This document shows, in pieces, positions 26,684-33,507 of a stretch of 43,839 bases of DNA. Source of the stretch: an uncultured Alphaproteobacteria bacterium (lineage in GTDB: Bacteria; Pseudomonadota; Alphaproteobacteria; CAAHEQ01; UBA3637); contig CALXZG010000010.1 in NCBI GenBank assembly GCA_944393195.1, positions 1-43,839 on the forward strand. Direction: 5' to 3'. The notes below the pieces were generated by a model, which saw only the letters and a program-made list of their open reading frames with translations, made no database searches and was not told where the DNA came from. A program made the translations under genes and the position numbers. Positions within the stretch are counted from its first letter, which is position 1, and the number at the start of each line of letters is the position of its first letter.

Positions 26684-28198
26684 CTAATCTTTCTTAAACG
26701 AGAAGAAACGGCGGAAGGAAAGTGCTTCGGCCATATGCGTTGTTTGAATCACGTCGGTTTGTTCCATATCCGCTATGGTACGGGCAATACGAATCATGCG
26801 GTGGTATCCGCGGCCGGACAGCATGAGCTTTTGGGCGGCGTTGACCAGAAAAGAACGGGCTTCGTCCGTCATCGGTGCGATCTTTTCCAGAGCACTGCCA
26901 TCCGCGTGTGCGTTAACGAGCAGGTTAAATTCCTGCCGGCGGGCGGCGCCGAAAGCTTGCGCTTTGATGACGCGTTCCCGAACGGTAGCCGAGGATTCAC
27001 CGCCGCGTTGTCTGGATAATTCCCAAGGTGGTACCAAAGGAACTTCGATTTGTAAATCGATTCGGTCGAGCAGCGGACCGGAGATTTTAGCTTGATATTC
27101 TTCGGCGCAACGCGGTGCGCGGGTACAGGCATGACCCGGTACGCCGAGATAGCCGCATTTACAGGGATTCATCGCGGCGACCAATTGGAAACGAGCCGGA
27201 TAGGTGACGTGGGCATTGGCGCGTGCAACGGATACGGTTCCGGTTTCGAGCGGTTGCCGTAATGATTCCAGAGTGGTTCGGTTAAATTCGGGAAGTTCGT
27301 CCAAGAACAAAATACCGCGGTGTGCCAAGGAAATTTCACCAGGGCGGGCTTTGAGACCACCACCGACCATGGCCGGTGTTGATGCAGAATGGTGGGGAGA
27401 ACGGAAAGGACGTTGGGTAATCAGGCGACCTTCTTTCAACAGACCGGCCACGGAGTGAATTTGGCTGACTTCCAAGACTTCACGGTGGGAAAGCGGTGGC
27501 ATAATGGAAGGCAGGCGTGCCGCCAGCATGGACTTACCCGATCCGGGCGGGCCGATCATCAGCAGATTATGACCGCCGGCGGCCGCTATTTCCAATGCGC
27601 GTTTGGCGGTGGATTGACCTTTGATATCCTGTAAGTCCGCCATCGGATCCGGTGGGGTGTCCGCTTGTCGCGTCGGGCGTGTCAAGAGTTGCCGACCTTT
27701 CAAGTGATTCATTAATTCCAGTAATGAACGGGGTGCCAAAATAACCGGTGTATCGGACCAGAGAGCTTCGGCCCCTTGTTCCGCAGGGCAAACGAAGCCG
27801 AGGTTGTGTTCGTTGGCGGCGATACTGGCTGGCAGAATACCGCAAACCGGTCGAATACTGCCATCCAAACCGAGTTCGCCCATCATCATCAGGGATGTTA
27901 TGCTATTGATCGGGATAATCCCCATGGCGCCCATTAAGGCAATGGCTATTGGCAGATCGTAGTGCGTGCCTTCTTTCACAACATCGGCCGGCGCTAAATT
28001 AACCGTAATGTGTGCGGCCGGCAATGACAGCCCCAAGGAGTGGAGCGCAGCGCGAACGCGTTCCCGGCTTTCGGCAACGGCTTTATCGCCTAAACCGACA
28101 ATGGTAAAGGCGGGTAAGCCATTGGTAATTTGGACTTCAATCCCTATTTTTAGGACGTGAATACCGGCAAAAGCGACAGAGTGGGTATGGGCCAGCAT
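26684..28198 (-). CDS. comM: YifB/ComM family Mg-chelatase-like AAA+ ATPase
   Basis: A protein of 504 residues. The N-terminal ChlI-like domain begins MLAHTHSVAFAGIHVLKIGIEVQI, with VGLGDKAVAESRERVRAAL. The AAA+ module has Walker A GPPGSGKS (216-223), Walker B region ILFLDELPEF, and a C-terminal domain containing CNCG-type cysteines (NPCKCGYLG) and the GRGYHRMIRIARTIADM segment. ComM is a hexameric branch-migration helicase that helps integrate DNA in transformable bacteria; most proteobacteria keep it even without known competence. Its ATG directly abuts the upstream lipoprotein gene (TAA then ATG), so the two form an operon. Confidence 0.92.
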   Translation of the reverse strand: MLAHTHSVAFAGIHVLKIGIEVQITNGLPAFTIVGLGDKAVAESRERVRAALHSLGLSLPAAHITVNLAPADVVKEGTHYDLPIAIALMGAMGIIPINSITSLMMMGELGLDGSIRPVCGILPASIAANEHNLGFVCPAEQGAEALWSDTPVILAPRSLLELMNHLKGRQLLTRPTRQADTPPDPMADLQDIKGQSTAKRALEIAAAGGHNLLMIGPPGSGKSMLAARLPSIMPPLSHREVLEVSQIHSVAGLLKEGRLITQRPFRSPHHSASTPAMVGGGLKARPGEISLAHRGILFLDELPEFNRTTLESLRQPLETGTVSVARANAHVTYPARFQLVAAMNPCKCGYLGVPGHACTRAPRCAEEYQAKISGPLLDRIDLQIEVPLVPPWELSRQRGGESSATVRERVIKAQAFGAARRQEFNLLVNAHADGSALEKIAPMTDEARSFLVNAAQKLMLSGRGYHRMIRIARTIADMEQTDVIQTTHMAEALSFRRFFSFKKD

Positions 28199-28912
28199 TT
28201 ACCACCGCGGGATGTTGTTTTGGTGGCGCCACCGACCGGTTGTCGGATAGTCGGATGCGACAGGGATATCTTGATACCCGGCAAATTGCGGCATATAGCG
28301 GACTTGGACAAAGCCTTGTTGTTCGAAGGATGTAATGCATGCCGCGTCATTAGAGGCGCATTGCACCTGTAAGTCCGGTCGGCCGGGATATTGCAAGAGG
28401 ATAGGTGCGACAGTCGGTTGCATCGGTGGCAGGTTTGCCCCGTATGCGGGTTGGGTTGCTTGTGCCGGTTGAGAGAAGCTGACCGGTGTGTTTATTTCCT
28501 GAACAGGTTCCCCAAGGTATGGTTGTTGATAATTTTCGGTTGGAATATAAATTTGTTGTGGCGGTAGTTCAATAATGACATTGCCATCCGGCGTCCTTTG
28601 CATTGATTGTTGTTGATAGGTTGTCGGCACAGGTTGCGTATAAGCGGGCTGTGTCGGATAGGTCGGTTGTACCGATTGGGTCGATTGTGTCGGTTGTGCC
28701 GGTTGAGCGGAAGTTGTTTCCGCAGCCGGTTGTTGCTCTTGATAAGAAGGGGGGTGAGGCAGGGGAATCGCATCCACGGAGGTATCTATTTCTTCAAAAA
28801 CGTCTTCCTGAACAGGGGTAATCGGTTTGTCATTATCTGATACCATTGTATCATCCTGAGTTTGGACGCAGGCCACAACAAGAAAGAGAGGGAGCAGAGC
28901 GATGTATTTCAT
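28199..28912 (-). CDS. Pro/Gln/Thr-rich lipoprotein of unknown function
   Basis: A protein of 237 residues. The signal peptide has a lipobox, VVAC (Cys15). Residues ~55-160 are low-complexity, with irregular QPAQPTQ/PTYPTQPAY-type repeats, probably an extended cell-wall-spanning linker. The last ~70 residues are more complex and contain two Cys (VQCASNDAACITSFEQQGF). I do not recognise a family. It is the first gene of a two-gene unit with comM, and its stop codon immediately precedes the comM ATG. A functional link to DNA processing is possible but unsupported. Confidence 0.75.
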   Translation of the reverse strand: MKYIALLPLFLVVACVQTQDDTMVSDNDKPITPVQEDVFEEIDTSVDAIPLPHPPSYQEQQPAAETTSAQPAQPTQSTQSVQPTYPTQPAYTQPVPTTYQQQSMQRTPDGNVIIELPPQQIYIPTENYQQPYLGEPVQEINTPVSFSQPAQATQPAYGANLPPMQPTVAPILLQYPGRPDLQVQCASNDAACITSFEQQGFVQVRYMPQFAGYQDIPVASDYPTTGRWRHQNNIPRW

Positions 28913-29041
28913 GAGGTTCCTTTCTGTAAAAAAACGATATTATGTGCAGTATAGCAAAAGCGTTCGGAAAAATAAAGAGGAAAACCATATTTTTTTATTT
29001 TTTATTTGATTGACAAATATCGGATCGACATTCAAAAAAAA

Positions 29042-29070
29042 TTGACTTTATAGATTTATACTTATATAAT
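29042..29070 (+). promoter_or_regulatory. Strong sigma70-type promoter of the XRE gene
   Basis: TTGACT (29042-29047) and a perfect TATAAT (29065-29070) are separated by 17 bp. The predicted start site falls at about 29077, exactly on the ATG of the regulator, with no room for a leader. Confidence 0.8.
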
Positions 29071-29076
29071 GATTTT

Positions 29077-29373
29077 ATGAAAAGTAATATGGCAGGAAAA
29101 AAACGGCGTGGTGTTGTGGCGGCAAAAGCCGCGGATTTTATACAGGTCGGCTATCGAATTCAACAGGCGCGGCGGCAGAAAAAAGTGAGTCAGGCGGAAT
29201 TGGCTAAGCGAATTGGGATGACTCAGGCGGCAATTTCTTTGTTTGAAGCAGGGGTTGGAAACATGCGAATCGGTACGGTTTATCAGATTGCACGGGCTTT
29301 GGATGTGCCGGTTTTTCAATTTTTTTTGCCGGACGGATGTCGTGTCGTTGCAGATGAAACGGCAGTGCCTTAA
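29077..29373 (+). CDS. XRE-family (Cro/CI-type) transcriptional regulator
   Basis: A protein of 98 residues. After a basic N-terminus (MAGKKRRGVVAAKAADF), a five-helix HTH_3 domain covers about 23-85: VGYRIQQARRQKKVSQAELAKRIGMTQAAISLFEAG (helices 2-3 form the HTH), then MRIGTVYQIARALDVPVFQFF. This is the arrangement of single-domain repressors used by prophages, toxin-antitoxin loci and housekeeping circuits. No target gene is adjacent on either side; tRNA genes follow. There is no Shine-Dalgarno, and the start codon lies 7 nt after the -10 box, so the message is probably leaderless. An alternative start at Met5 (29089) also lacks a ribosome site. Confidence 0.88.
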   Translation: MKSNMAGKKRRGVVAAKAADFIQVGYRIQQARRQKKVSQAELAKRIGMTQAAISLFEAGVGNMRIGTVYQIARALDVPVFQFFLPDGCRVVADETAVP

Positions 29374-29416
29374 TCGGGTTTGTCGGGCTTGATTTTGGGA
29401 AAGTGTAAAAAAAAGC

Positions 29417-29445
29417 TTGCATTTCATTTTAAAATAGGATATAAG
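29417..29445 (+). promoter_or_regulatory. Promoter of the tRNA-Arg/tRNA-Gln unit
   Basis: TTGCAT (29417-29422) and TATAAG (29440-29445) are separated by 17 bp, 26 bp before tRNA-Arg. Confidence 0.65.
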
Positions 29446-29470
29446 ATTGATGATTTTCATGTCGGCTTTT

Positions 29471-29547
29471 GCGCTTGTAGCTCAGCTGGATAGAGTATTG
29501 CCCTCCGAAGGCAAGGGTCGTGAGTTCGAATCTCGCCAAGCGCGCCA
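29471..29547 (+). tRNA. tRNA-Arg (CCG)
   Basis: The acceptor stem GCGCTTG pairs with CAAGCGC. The D-arm GCTC..GAG is present, the anticodon stem TTGCC/GGCAA encloses the loop CTCCGAA (anticodon CCG), and the T-arm contains TTCGAAT. The discriminator is G, and CCA is encoded. Length 77 nt. Confidence 0.95.
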
Positions 29548-29558
29548 TGAAATATGAC

Positions 29559-29633
29559 TGGGGTATCGCCAAGTGGTAAGGCAACGGTTTTTGATACCGT
29601 CATTCGTTGGTTCGAATCCAGCTACCCCAACCA
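29559..29633 (+). tRNA. tRNA-Gln (TTG)
   Basis: The acceptor stem TGGGGTA pairs with TACCCCA. The anticodon stem ACGGT/ACCGT encloses the loop TTTTGAT (anticodon TTG). The T-arm is GTTGG-TTCGAAT-CCAGC. The discriminator is A, and CCA is encoded. Length 75 nt. It lies 11 nt after tRNA-Arg. Its T-arm and 3' tail are partly duplicated downstream at 29683-29796. Confidence 0.95.
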
Positions 29634-29642
29634 AATAAAAAG

Positions 29643-29664
29643 ACCGCCCGAGGGGCGGTTTTTT
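29643..29664 (+). terminator. Terminator of the tRNA unit
   Basis: ACCGCCC (29643-29649) and GGGCGGT (29653-29659) pair around GAG, followed by a T run. Confidence 0.9.
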
Positions 29665-29682
29665 GTTGGGGTTAGGAGATGA

Positions 29683-29796
29683 GAACCAACGAATGGTTGG
29701 TTCGGTCGCGGAGGCTTTTGCCGGAGCGGATGTCCGAAGGACAGTCCGAATGCAATGAGGACGAGGCGGAGCCGAGCAATCCAGCTACCCCAACCA
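29683..29796 (+). repeat. Broken partial copy of the tRNA-Gln T-arm and 3' tail
   Basis: 29683-29695 is the exact reverse complement of the tRNA-Gln segment 29601-29613. GTTGGTTCG (29696-29704) repeats 29606-29614 directly. After a 73-bp unrelated, hairpin-containing stretch (29705-29777), the 19-nt tRNA end AATCCAGCTACCCCAACCA reappears at 29778-29796, identical to 29615-29633. Joined, the two direct pieces rebuild the tRNA 3' end from the T-stem to CCA. This looks like a scar of insertion or recombination at a tRNA gene. Confidence 0.8.
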
Positions 29797-29802
29797 TCGT
29801 TC

Positions 29803-29829
29803 AAAAAACGCCCAAAAGGGCGTTTTTTT
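29803..29829 (+). terminator. Second Rho-independent terminator
   Basis: ACGCCC and GGGCGT pair around AAAA, flanked by A and T runs (AAAAAACGCCC / GGGCGTTTTTTT). It follows the broken tRNA copy and isolates the next gene. Confidence 0.85.
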
Positions 29830-29873
29830 ATATCGACTAAAATATGATAAAAATACAGAAAGCTCCTTGATGC

Positions 29874-29902
29874 TTGACTGAATTGTTGATTTATGATACA
29901 AT
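29874..29902 (+). promoter_or_regulatory. Sigma70-type promoter of the islet gene
   Basis: TTGACT (29874-29879) and TACAAT (29897-29902) are separated by 17 bp. The gene starts 40 bp later, after an AAGGAGG site. Confidence 0.7.
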
Positions 29903-29941
29903 AAGTTATTCTAATCTGTTTCAAGGAGGACGTGTTTAATC

Positions 29942-30868
29942 ATGAAAAATTTACCTGCCGATCACAAGATAACTTTTGACAATTTGCAAAAACCGACAAT
30001 GTCCTTAATTGCCTCCTTTTATGAAATGTCAGATGAGGTAAAAGAAATTTTCGCGGATATGCTGGCCATTTATGACGCTCACCCGACAGAAGAAACCTCA
30101 CAAAAAATTTCAGATAAGATAATGGGTCGGGAATCCGCAACAGATAAAAAAACATGGATAAAAGAACAAGCGGCCGGTATTTTCCCTCCCGTTCGTTTGG
30201 CGGCAAAGAAAAAATACCTTGATCAAAAACAACCTGTTCCTAAAGGACTTCCCACCTCCGGTATGTTATTGGTCGGGTTGGATGTTGTTTCAAGGGCACA
30301 AAAAGATGCATTAATGGAGGCTCAGGCGGCTGCTCGTTTAATCTCTCATGTTGATGTTTTGGATCATTATCAACCCAAAACAAACTATCAAAATACAGAC
30401 GGAACGATTGAAAATGCCTTTTTGGACAAACCTTTCGCAACCAAAATGCAACGCTTGGAACATCTTGTAAATGCTGTCGTCAATGATATTTTGACACAAC
30501 ATGACGAAAAGGGACATTCTGTTTTAAATGAAAATGACATAATAGCCTTGACACGGCAGTCTTGTCGTCAAAATTCTTTTTTACAAAAAGCACGCAATGA
30601 AGGAATCAAAACTTTGATAGCCACAGCGACACTATTAGAAAAGACCAATCCGACCGTGTCCCAAAAAATAGCTGATTTAGCCCACAGTCTGATCGGAGAT
30701 AAAGAAATAAATAACAACCGGTTGTCTCCGGAGGATTACCAATCTTTAAAAACACAGGTGAAAAATCGCCCGATTGAATCCTTGGTAGAACACAGAACGA
30801 AACAAATTTTATCAATGGATGCCTCTCTGCTCCAAAAAGCATTACTCAAAAATCAATCAAACCGATAA
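29942..30868 (+). CDS. Hypothetical protein of the tRNA-associated islet
   Basis: A protein of 308 residues that I do not recognise. It appears soluble and mostly helical, with no signal peptide or membrane segment. The middle (KDALMEAQAAARLISHVDVLDHYQPKTNYQNTDG) and the C-terminal half (SQKIADLAHSLIGDKEINNNRLSPEDYQSLKTQV) look like helical bundles. Codon use differs from neighbouring plus-strand genes: it is richer in A and in C-ending codons and lacks the strong G bias of that strand. AAGGAGG lies 12 bp before the ATG, and its own promoter is at 29874. With the broken tRNA-Gln copy on its left, it is likely to have been acquired or rearranged. Confidence 0.7.
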   Translation: MKNLPADHKITFDNLQKPTMSLIASFYEMSDEVKEIFADMLAIYDAHPTEETSQKISDKIMGRESATDKKTWIKEQAAGIFPPVRLAAKKKYLDQKQPVPKGLPTSGMLLVGLDVVSRAQKDALMEAQAAARLISHVDVLDHYQPKTNYQNTDGTIENAFLDKPFATKMQRLEHLVNAVVNDILTQHDEKGHSVLNENDIIALTRQSCRQNSFLQKARNEGIKTLIATATLLEKTNPTVSQKIADLAHSLIGDKEINNNRLSPEDYQSLKTQVKNRPIESLVEHRTKQILSMDASLLQKALLKNQSNR

Positions 30869-30928
30869 CAATCGTGAACTTTCGCTCCGAAACATGATTT
30901 CGTGGTAATAGAAAAATATTTTCATTTC

Positions 30929-31237
30929 ATGAAACAGATATTGAACGAAAATTTGATTTACGAAATTTTATCCGTCGTAGAGGAAGTTCCGGCCGGAAAA
31001 ATAGCAACTTACGGCCAAATCGCACGCCTGATCGGCCGCCCGAAAAATGCCCGCCTTGTCGGCCGTGTTTTACGCTTCTCTCAATATTACGGTGACTATC
31101 CCTGCCATAGGATCGTCGCGCATAACGGCCGCCTGGTTCCCGGATGGATCGACCAAAAACGTCTGCTTCAAGATGAAGGCGTCTCCTTGAAAAAAAACGG
31201 CTGCGTTGACTTGAAAAACGATCAGTGGACCACTTAA
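30929..31237 (+). CDS. MGMT/alkyltransferase-like family protein
   Basis: A protein of 102 residues from the ATG at 30929; a GTG at 30902 would add nine residues, and neither start has a clear ribosome site. It covers only the C-terminal DNA-binding domain of O6-alkylguanine-DNA alkyltransferases: VPAGKIATYGQIARLIGRPKNARLVGRVLRF (helix-turn-helix with the Arg finger region), then PCHRIV with Cys59, then LVPGW. Short members of this size are often ATL proteins, in which the Cys is replaced by Trp (PWHR). Here the reactive Cys is kept, so repair by alkyl transfer remains possible. It lies 60 bp after the hypothetical gene and shares its base composition. Confidence 0.8.
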   Translation: MKQILNENLIYEILSVVEEVPAGKIATYGQIARLIGRPKNARLVGRVLRFSQYYGDYPCHRIVAHNGRLVPGWIDQKRLLQDEGVSLKKNGCVDLKNDQWTT

Positions 31238-31258
31238 AAATCTTCTTATTTGAAAGAA

Positions 31259-31280
31259 GAGCCCACAGGCTCCTCTTTTT
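31259..31280 (+). terminator. Terminator after the MGMT-family gene
   Basis: GAGCC (31259-31263) and GGCTC (31268-31272) pair around CACA, then CTCTTTTTT. Confidence 0.75.
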
Positions 31281-31441
31281 TATAACTTCGGCTTTGTGTC
31301 AACCGTAACCTTGTTCACCTTGCCATTCAACTGAAACGGCGGTTGATAGCGAGGACTGATCGCTGTCCCGTAATCCTGACCGATATCCAAATATTCCGTC
31401 AATGTAAACCACACCGGAATCGTTACACTCCGTTTTGACTT
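31280..31441 (-). pseudogene. C-terminal remnant of an arylsulfatase-like gene
   Basis: The minus strand reads about 53 codons from 31441 to a TAA at 31280-31282, with an in-frame stop (31442-31444) just upstream. The peptide contains VWFTLTEYLDIGQDYGTAI, then SPRYQPPFQLNGKVNKVTVDTKP. That is the usual end of sulfatases: a (D/E)xGxDxGTPVS-type motif, Y..PF.F.GK and a final KVTV strand. The catalytic N-terminal domain is absent and there is no start codon, so this is a decayed fragment. It was too short to stand out as an ORF and was found by reading the gap. The remaining bases of this 368-bp gap are terminators and an unremarkable run-up to the chromate genes. Confidence 0.6.
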
Positions 31442-31460
31442 TTAACCACAGGAAGAAGTA

Positions 31461-31490
31461 AAAACACCGCCGATTATCCGGCGGTGTTTT
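31461..31490. terminator. Strong symmetric terminator
   Basis: AAAACACCGCCG (31461-31472) pairs with CGGCGGTGTTTT (31479-31490) around ATTATC. The A/T runs would work in either direction. Confidence 0.85.
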
Positions 31491-31605
31491 TGTGGTTCGG
31501 GGGAGGGGATGAGAGGCCTTATTAAAAAATAAGTTTGAAATCCGGTGTTCCTTTTTGGTATATAAAGAGGGGAGAGTTTTTTATTTGTCGGGGAAAGGAA
31601 CGGGT

Positions 31606-32211
31606 ATGCGGTTTCAAAAAGCAGAAAAACAGGGAATGGCGAAAAAGGGAAAGCGGGTATCTTTATTCTTTTTGTTCAGTCGTTTTTTCCAAATTGCTTT
31701 ATGTGTGGTCGGCGGCGGGTTGGCGATGGTCCCGTTGATTGAGGATGTCTTTGTGCGTAAAAAGCGCGTATTGACGCATGAAGACATGTTGGACATGGTG
31801 GCTATTATGCAGACGATGCCGGGGATGATGGCGGTAAATGCAGCGATATTTGTCGGGCACCGCTTGGCCGGATTTATGGGGGCAGCGGTTGCCATTATCG
31901 GCGTTATTTTACCGTCAGTCGGCATTATGATGGGGATTGCGGCCGTTTTTCAGAGTGTGGATGTGCAAAACCCGCATATGTTGCAAGCTTTTTCGTGTGT
32001 GCGGGCGTGTGTAGCGGCTATTTTTTTGGGGACGGCGATTCGGCTTGTCAAAAGTGTGTTTCGGGGAATGTTTGATTATGTGATTGTCGGAGCCTTTATG
32101 ATTGCTTTGTTGTGTGGGTTTTCGCAAATCGCTTTGATTATTATGTCGGTGCCGATCGGGTGGGCTTATGTATTATATCAACGGTGGCAGGGAGGGCAGT
32201 ATCATGGATAA
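31606..32211 (+). CDS. Chromate transporter family protein, first half
   Basis: A protein of 201 residues from the ATG at 31606 (AAAGGAA at 8 bp). The frame opens at 31555, but that part is low quality. It has one CHR domain with about six hydrophobic helices. FFQIALCVVGGGLAMVPLIEDVFV and MVAIMQTMPGMMAVNAAIFVGHRLAG match the conserved N-terminal motifs (F-G-GG..MVP and PG). CHR proteins act as chromate or sulfate transporters, and short forms work as pairs. The second half starts 8 bp before its stop. The substrate in this organism is not known. Confidence 0.88.
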   Translation: MRFQKAEKQGMAKKGKRVSLFFLFSRFFQIALCVVGGGLAMVPLIEDVFVRKKRVLTHEDMLDMVAIMQTMPGMMAVNAAIFVGHRLAGFMGAAVAIIGVILPSVGIMMGIAAVFQSVDVQNPHMLQAFSCVRACVAAIFLGTAIRLVKSVFRGMFDYVIVGAFMIALLCGFSQIALIIMSVPIGWAYVLYQRWQGGQYHG

Positions 32212-32806
32212 TGTTTGGCTATATATCCAATTTGTCCAATTCGGCGCGTTGGCTTTCGGGGGCGGCTTTACGATTTTACCGTTGTTGTTCAGCACGTTTG
32301 TGACGGAAAGCGGATTATTCACGGCGGCCGAGTTCGGGAATTTGGTTTCTATCGCACAGATGACACCGGGGCCGGTAACGATTAACATTGCGACGTTTGC
32401 CGGGTATTTAAAGGGCGGGATTTGGTCCGCGATTGTGGCCAGCTTGGGATTGGTGACGCCGTCTTTTATCCTGACGGGCGGGGCTTTATTTGTCCTAAAC
32501 CGGTATCAGGATGCATGGCCGGTACAGGGATTTTTAAAAGGGGCGCGCCTTGTCGCTTTTGTGATGATTGTGTATGCGGTGGTTTTATTTTGCAATATGT
32601 CGATTTTTTCGGAGCCTTGGCCGGTTCGGCAGGTGTGGGAAAGCATTGTATCCGGCCGGTTAATCGTACCATCGGGATTTCGGGTGCGGTTTTTGGAGTT
32701 GGGGGTAATGGCGGTTTCTTTTATCCTGATGTGTTATCGGGTTTCGGTGCCGATGATTTTAATCGGTGCCGCCGTTTTGGGGTATTTGGTGAGTGTGTTC
32801 GGGTAA
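32204..32806 (+). CDS. Chromate transporter family protein, second half
   Basis: A protein of 200 residues from the ATG at 32204, preceded by GGGAGGG. It is a single CHR domain homologous to the first half: FVQFGALAFGGGFTILPLLFSTFV, LVSIAQMTPGPVTINIATFAGYL and GLVTPSFILTGGALFVL. With its partner it forms a two-component short-chain CHR transporter, probably in opposite membrane orientations. The overlap with the first gene (8 bp) supports co-translation. The convergent deaminase gene ends 6 bp after its stop. Confidence 0.88.
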   Translation: MDNVWLYIQFVQFGALAFGGGFTILPLLFSTFVTESGLFTAAEFGNLVSIAQMTPGPVTINIATFAGYLKGGIWSAIVASLGLVTPSFILTGGALFVLNRYQDAWPVQGFLKGARLVAFVMIVYAVVLFCNMSIFSEPWPVRQVWESIVSGRLIVPSGFRVRFLELGVMAVSFILMCYRVSVPMILIGAAVLGYLVSVFG

Positions 32807-32812
32807 GGGAGG

Positions 32813-33361
32813 CTATCTGTCCGGACGATAGACAGGATGGCGGGCAGTCATGTAATCGGTCAGAACCGCTTCACCGACGGTTTGTGCCAGACCGCCGCAA
32901 ACGGTAATACCGCGTTTTTTAAATTCACTTTGCCAATTAGGCTTAAAACCTTCATCGAATCCGGTAATGGCTTCGACTCGATCGGAGGGAACGCCGTAAT
33001 AGACGGCTTTAATGCCGGACCAGAGAATGCCGCCGAGGCACATCAGGCAGGGTTCGGATGTGCAATAGAGGGATAGGTTGTATGGTGAAAGGTCGTATGT
33101 TCCTAGAATTTGTTGCGCCAATTGAATGGCGTTCATTTCCGCGTGGCGGTGGCTGCATTGATCGCGAACGACAGTGTTGGGGGCTTGGGCTATTAAATTG
33201 CCGTCAGCGTCGTAAATAGCGGCCAAAAACGGACCGGTTCCTTTTGTCATACAAGTTTTCAGATCGGCCTGTAAATTTCGGATAATGGTGCGGGCTTGGT
33301 TAATTTGGTCGGTCGACAGGTTGGTGTTGGCTATCAAGGTTTCGGTCGTCGGTTGGGTCAT
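32813..33361 (-). CDS. Nucleoside/guanine deaminase family protein
   Basis: A protein of 182 residues of the cytidine deaminase superfamily. The zinc site is HAE (73-75, catalytic Glu75) plus PCLMC (104-108). The segment GVPSDRVEAITGFDEGF after the active site is like that of bacterial guanine deaminases (GuaD) rather than the tRNA adenosine deaminase TadA. A helical extension of about 35 residues precedes the core. It would hydrolytically deaminate a purine or pyrimidine base, probably for salvage; guanine is the best guess. Confidence 0.83.
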   Translation of the reverse strand: MTQPTTETLIANTNLSTDQINQARTIIRNLQADLKTCMTKGTGPFLAAIYDADGNLIAQAPNTVVRDQCSHRHAEMNAIQLAQQILGTYDLSPYNLSLYCTSEPCLMCLGGILWSGIKAVYYGVPSDRVEAITGFDEGFKPNWQSEFKKRGITVCGGLAQTVGEAVLTDYMTARHPVYRPDR

Positions 33362-33439
33362 ATGGTGTTCCTTTGTCGTTTTTCTTTAATAAAAGATAGC
33401 ACAGATGATGTGAAAAGGCAAGGCAGCCGCGGGGTGTTA

Positions 33440-33468
33440 TTGCAATCGCCGGCGGAGTATGGTATGGT
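33440..33468 (+). promoter_or_regulatory. Putative promoter of the isochorismatase-like gene
   Basis: TTGCAA (33440-33445) and TATGGT (33463-33468) are separated by 17 bp, 40 bp before the ATG. Confidence 0.5.
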
Positions 33469-33507
33469 TATCGAAAAAAACAGCTTAACAGAAAGGAAGT
33501 GGGGAAT

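Noticed and set aside
29077-29373. Antitoxin of a toxin-antitoxin pair
   Set aside because: A small XRE protein suggested this, but no toxin-sized partner gene lies on either side; the next features are tRNA promoters and tRNAs.
29942-31237. Prophage or integrative element at tRNA-Gln
   Set aside because: There is no integrase, transposase or phage structural gene, and the tRNA tail copy ends before the genes rather than flanking them. Only a scar or islet can be supported.
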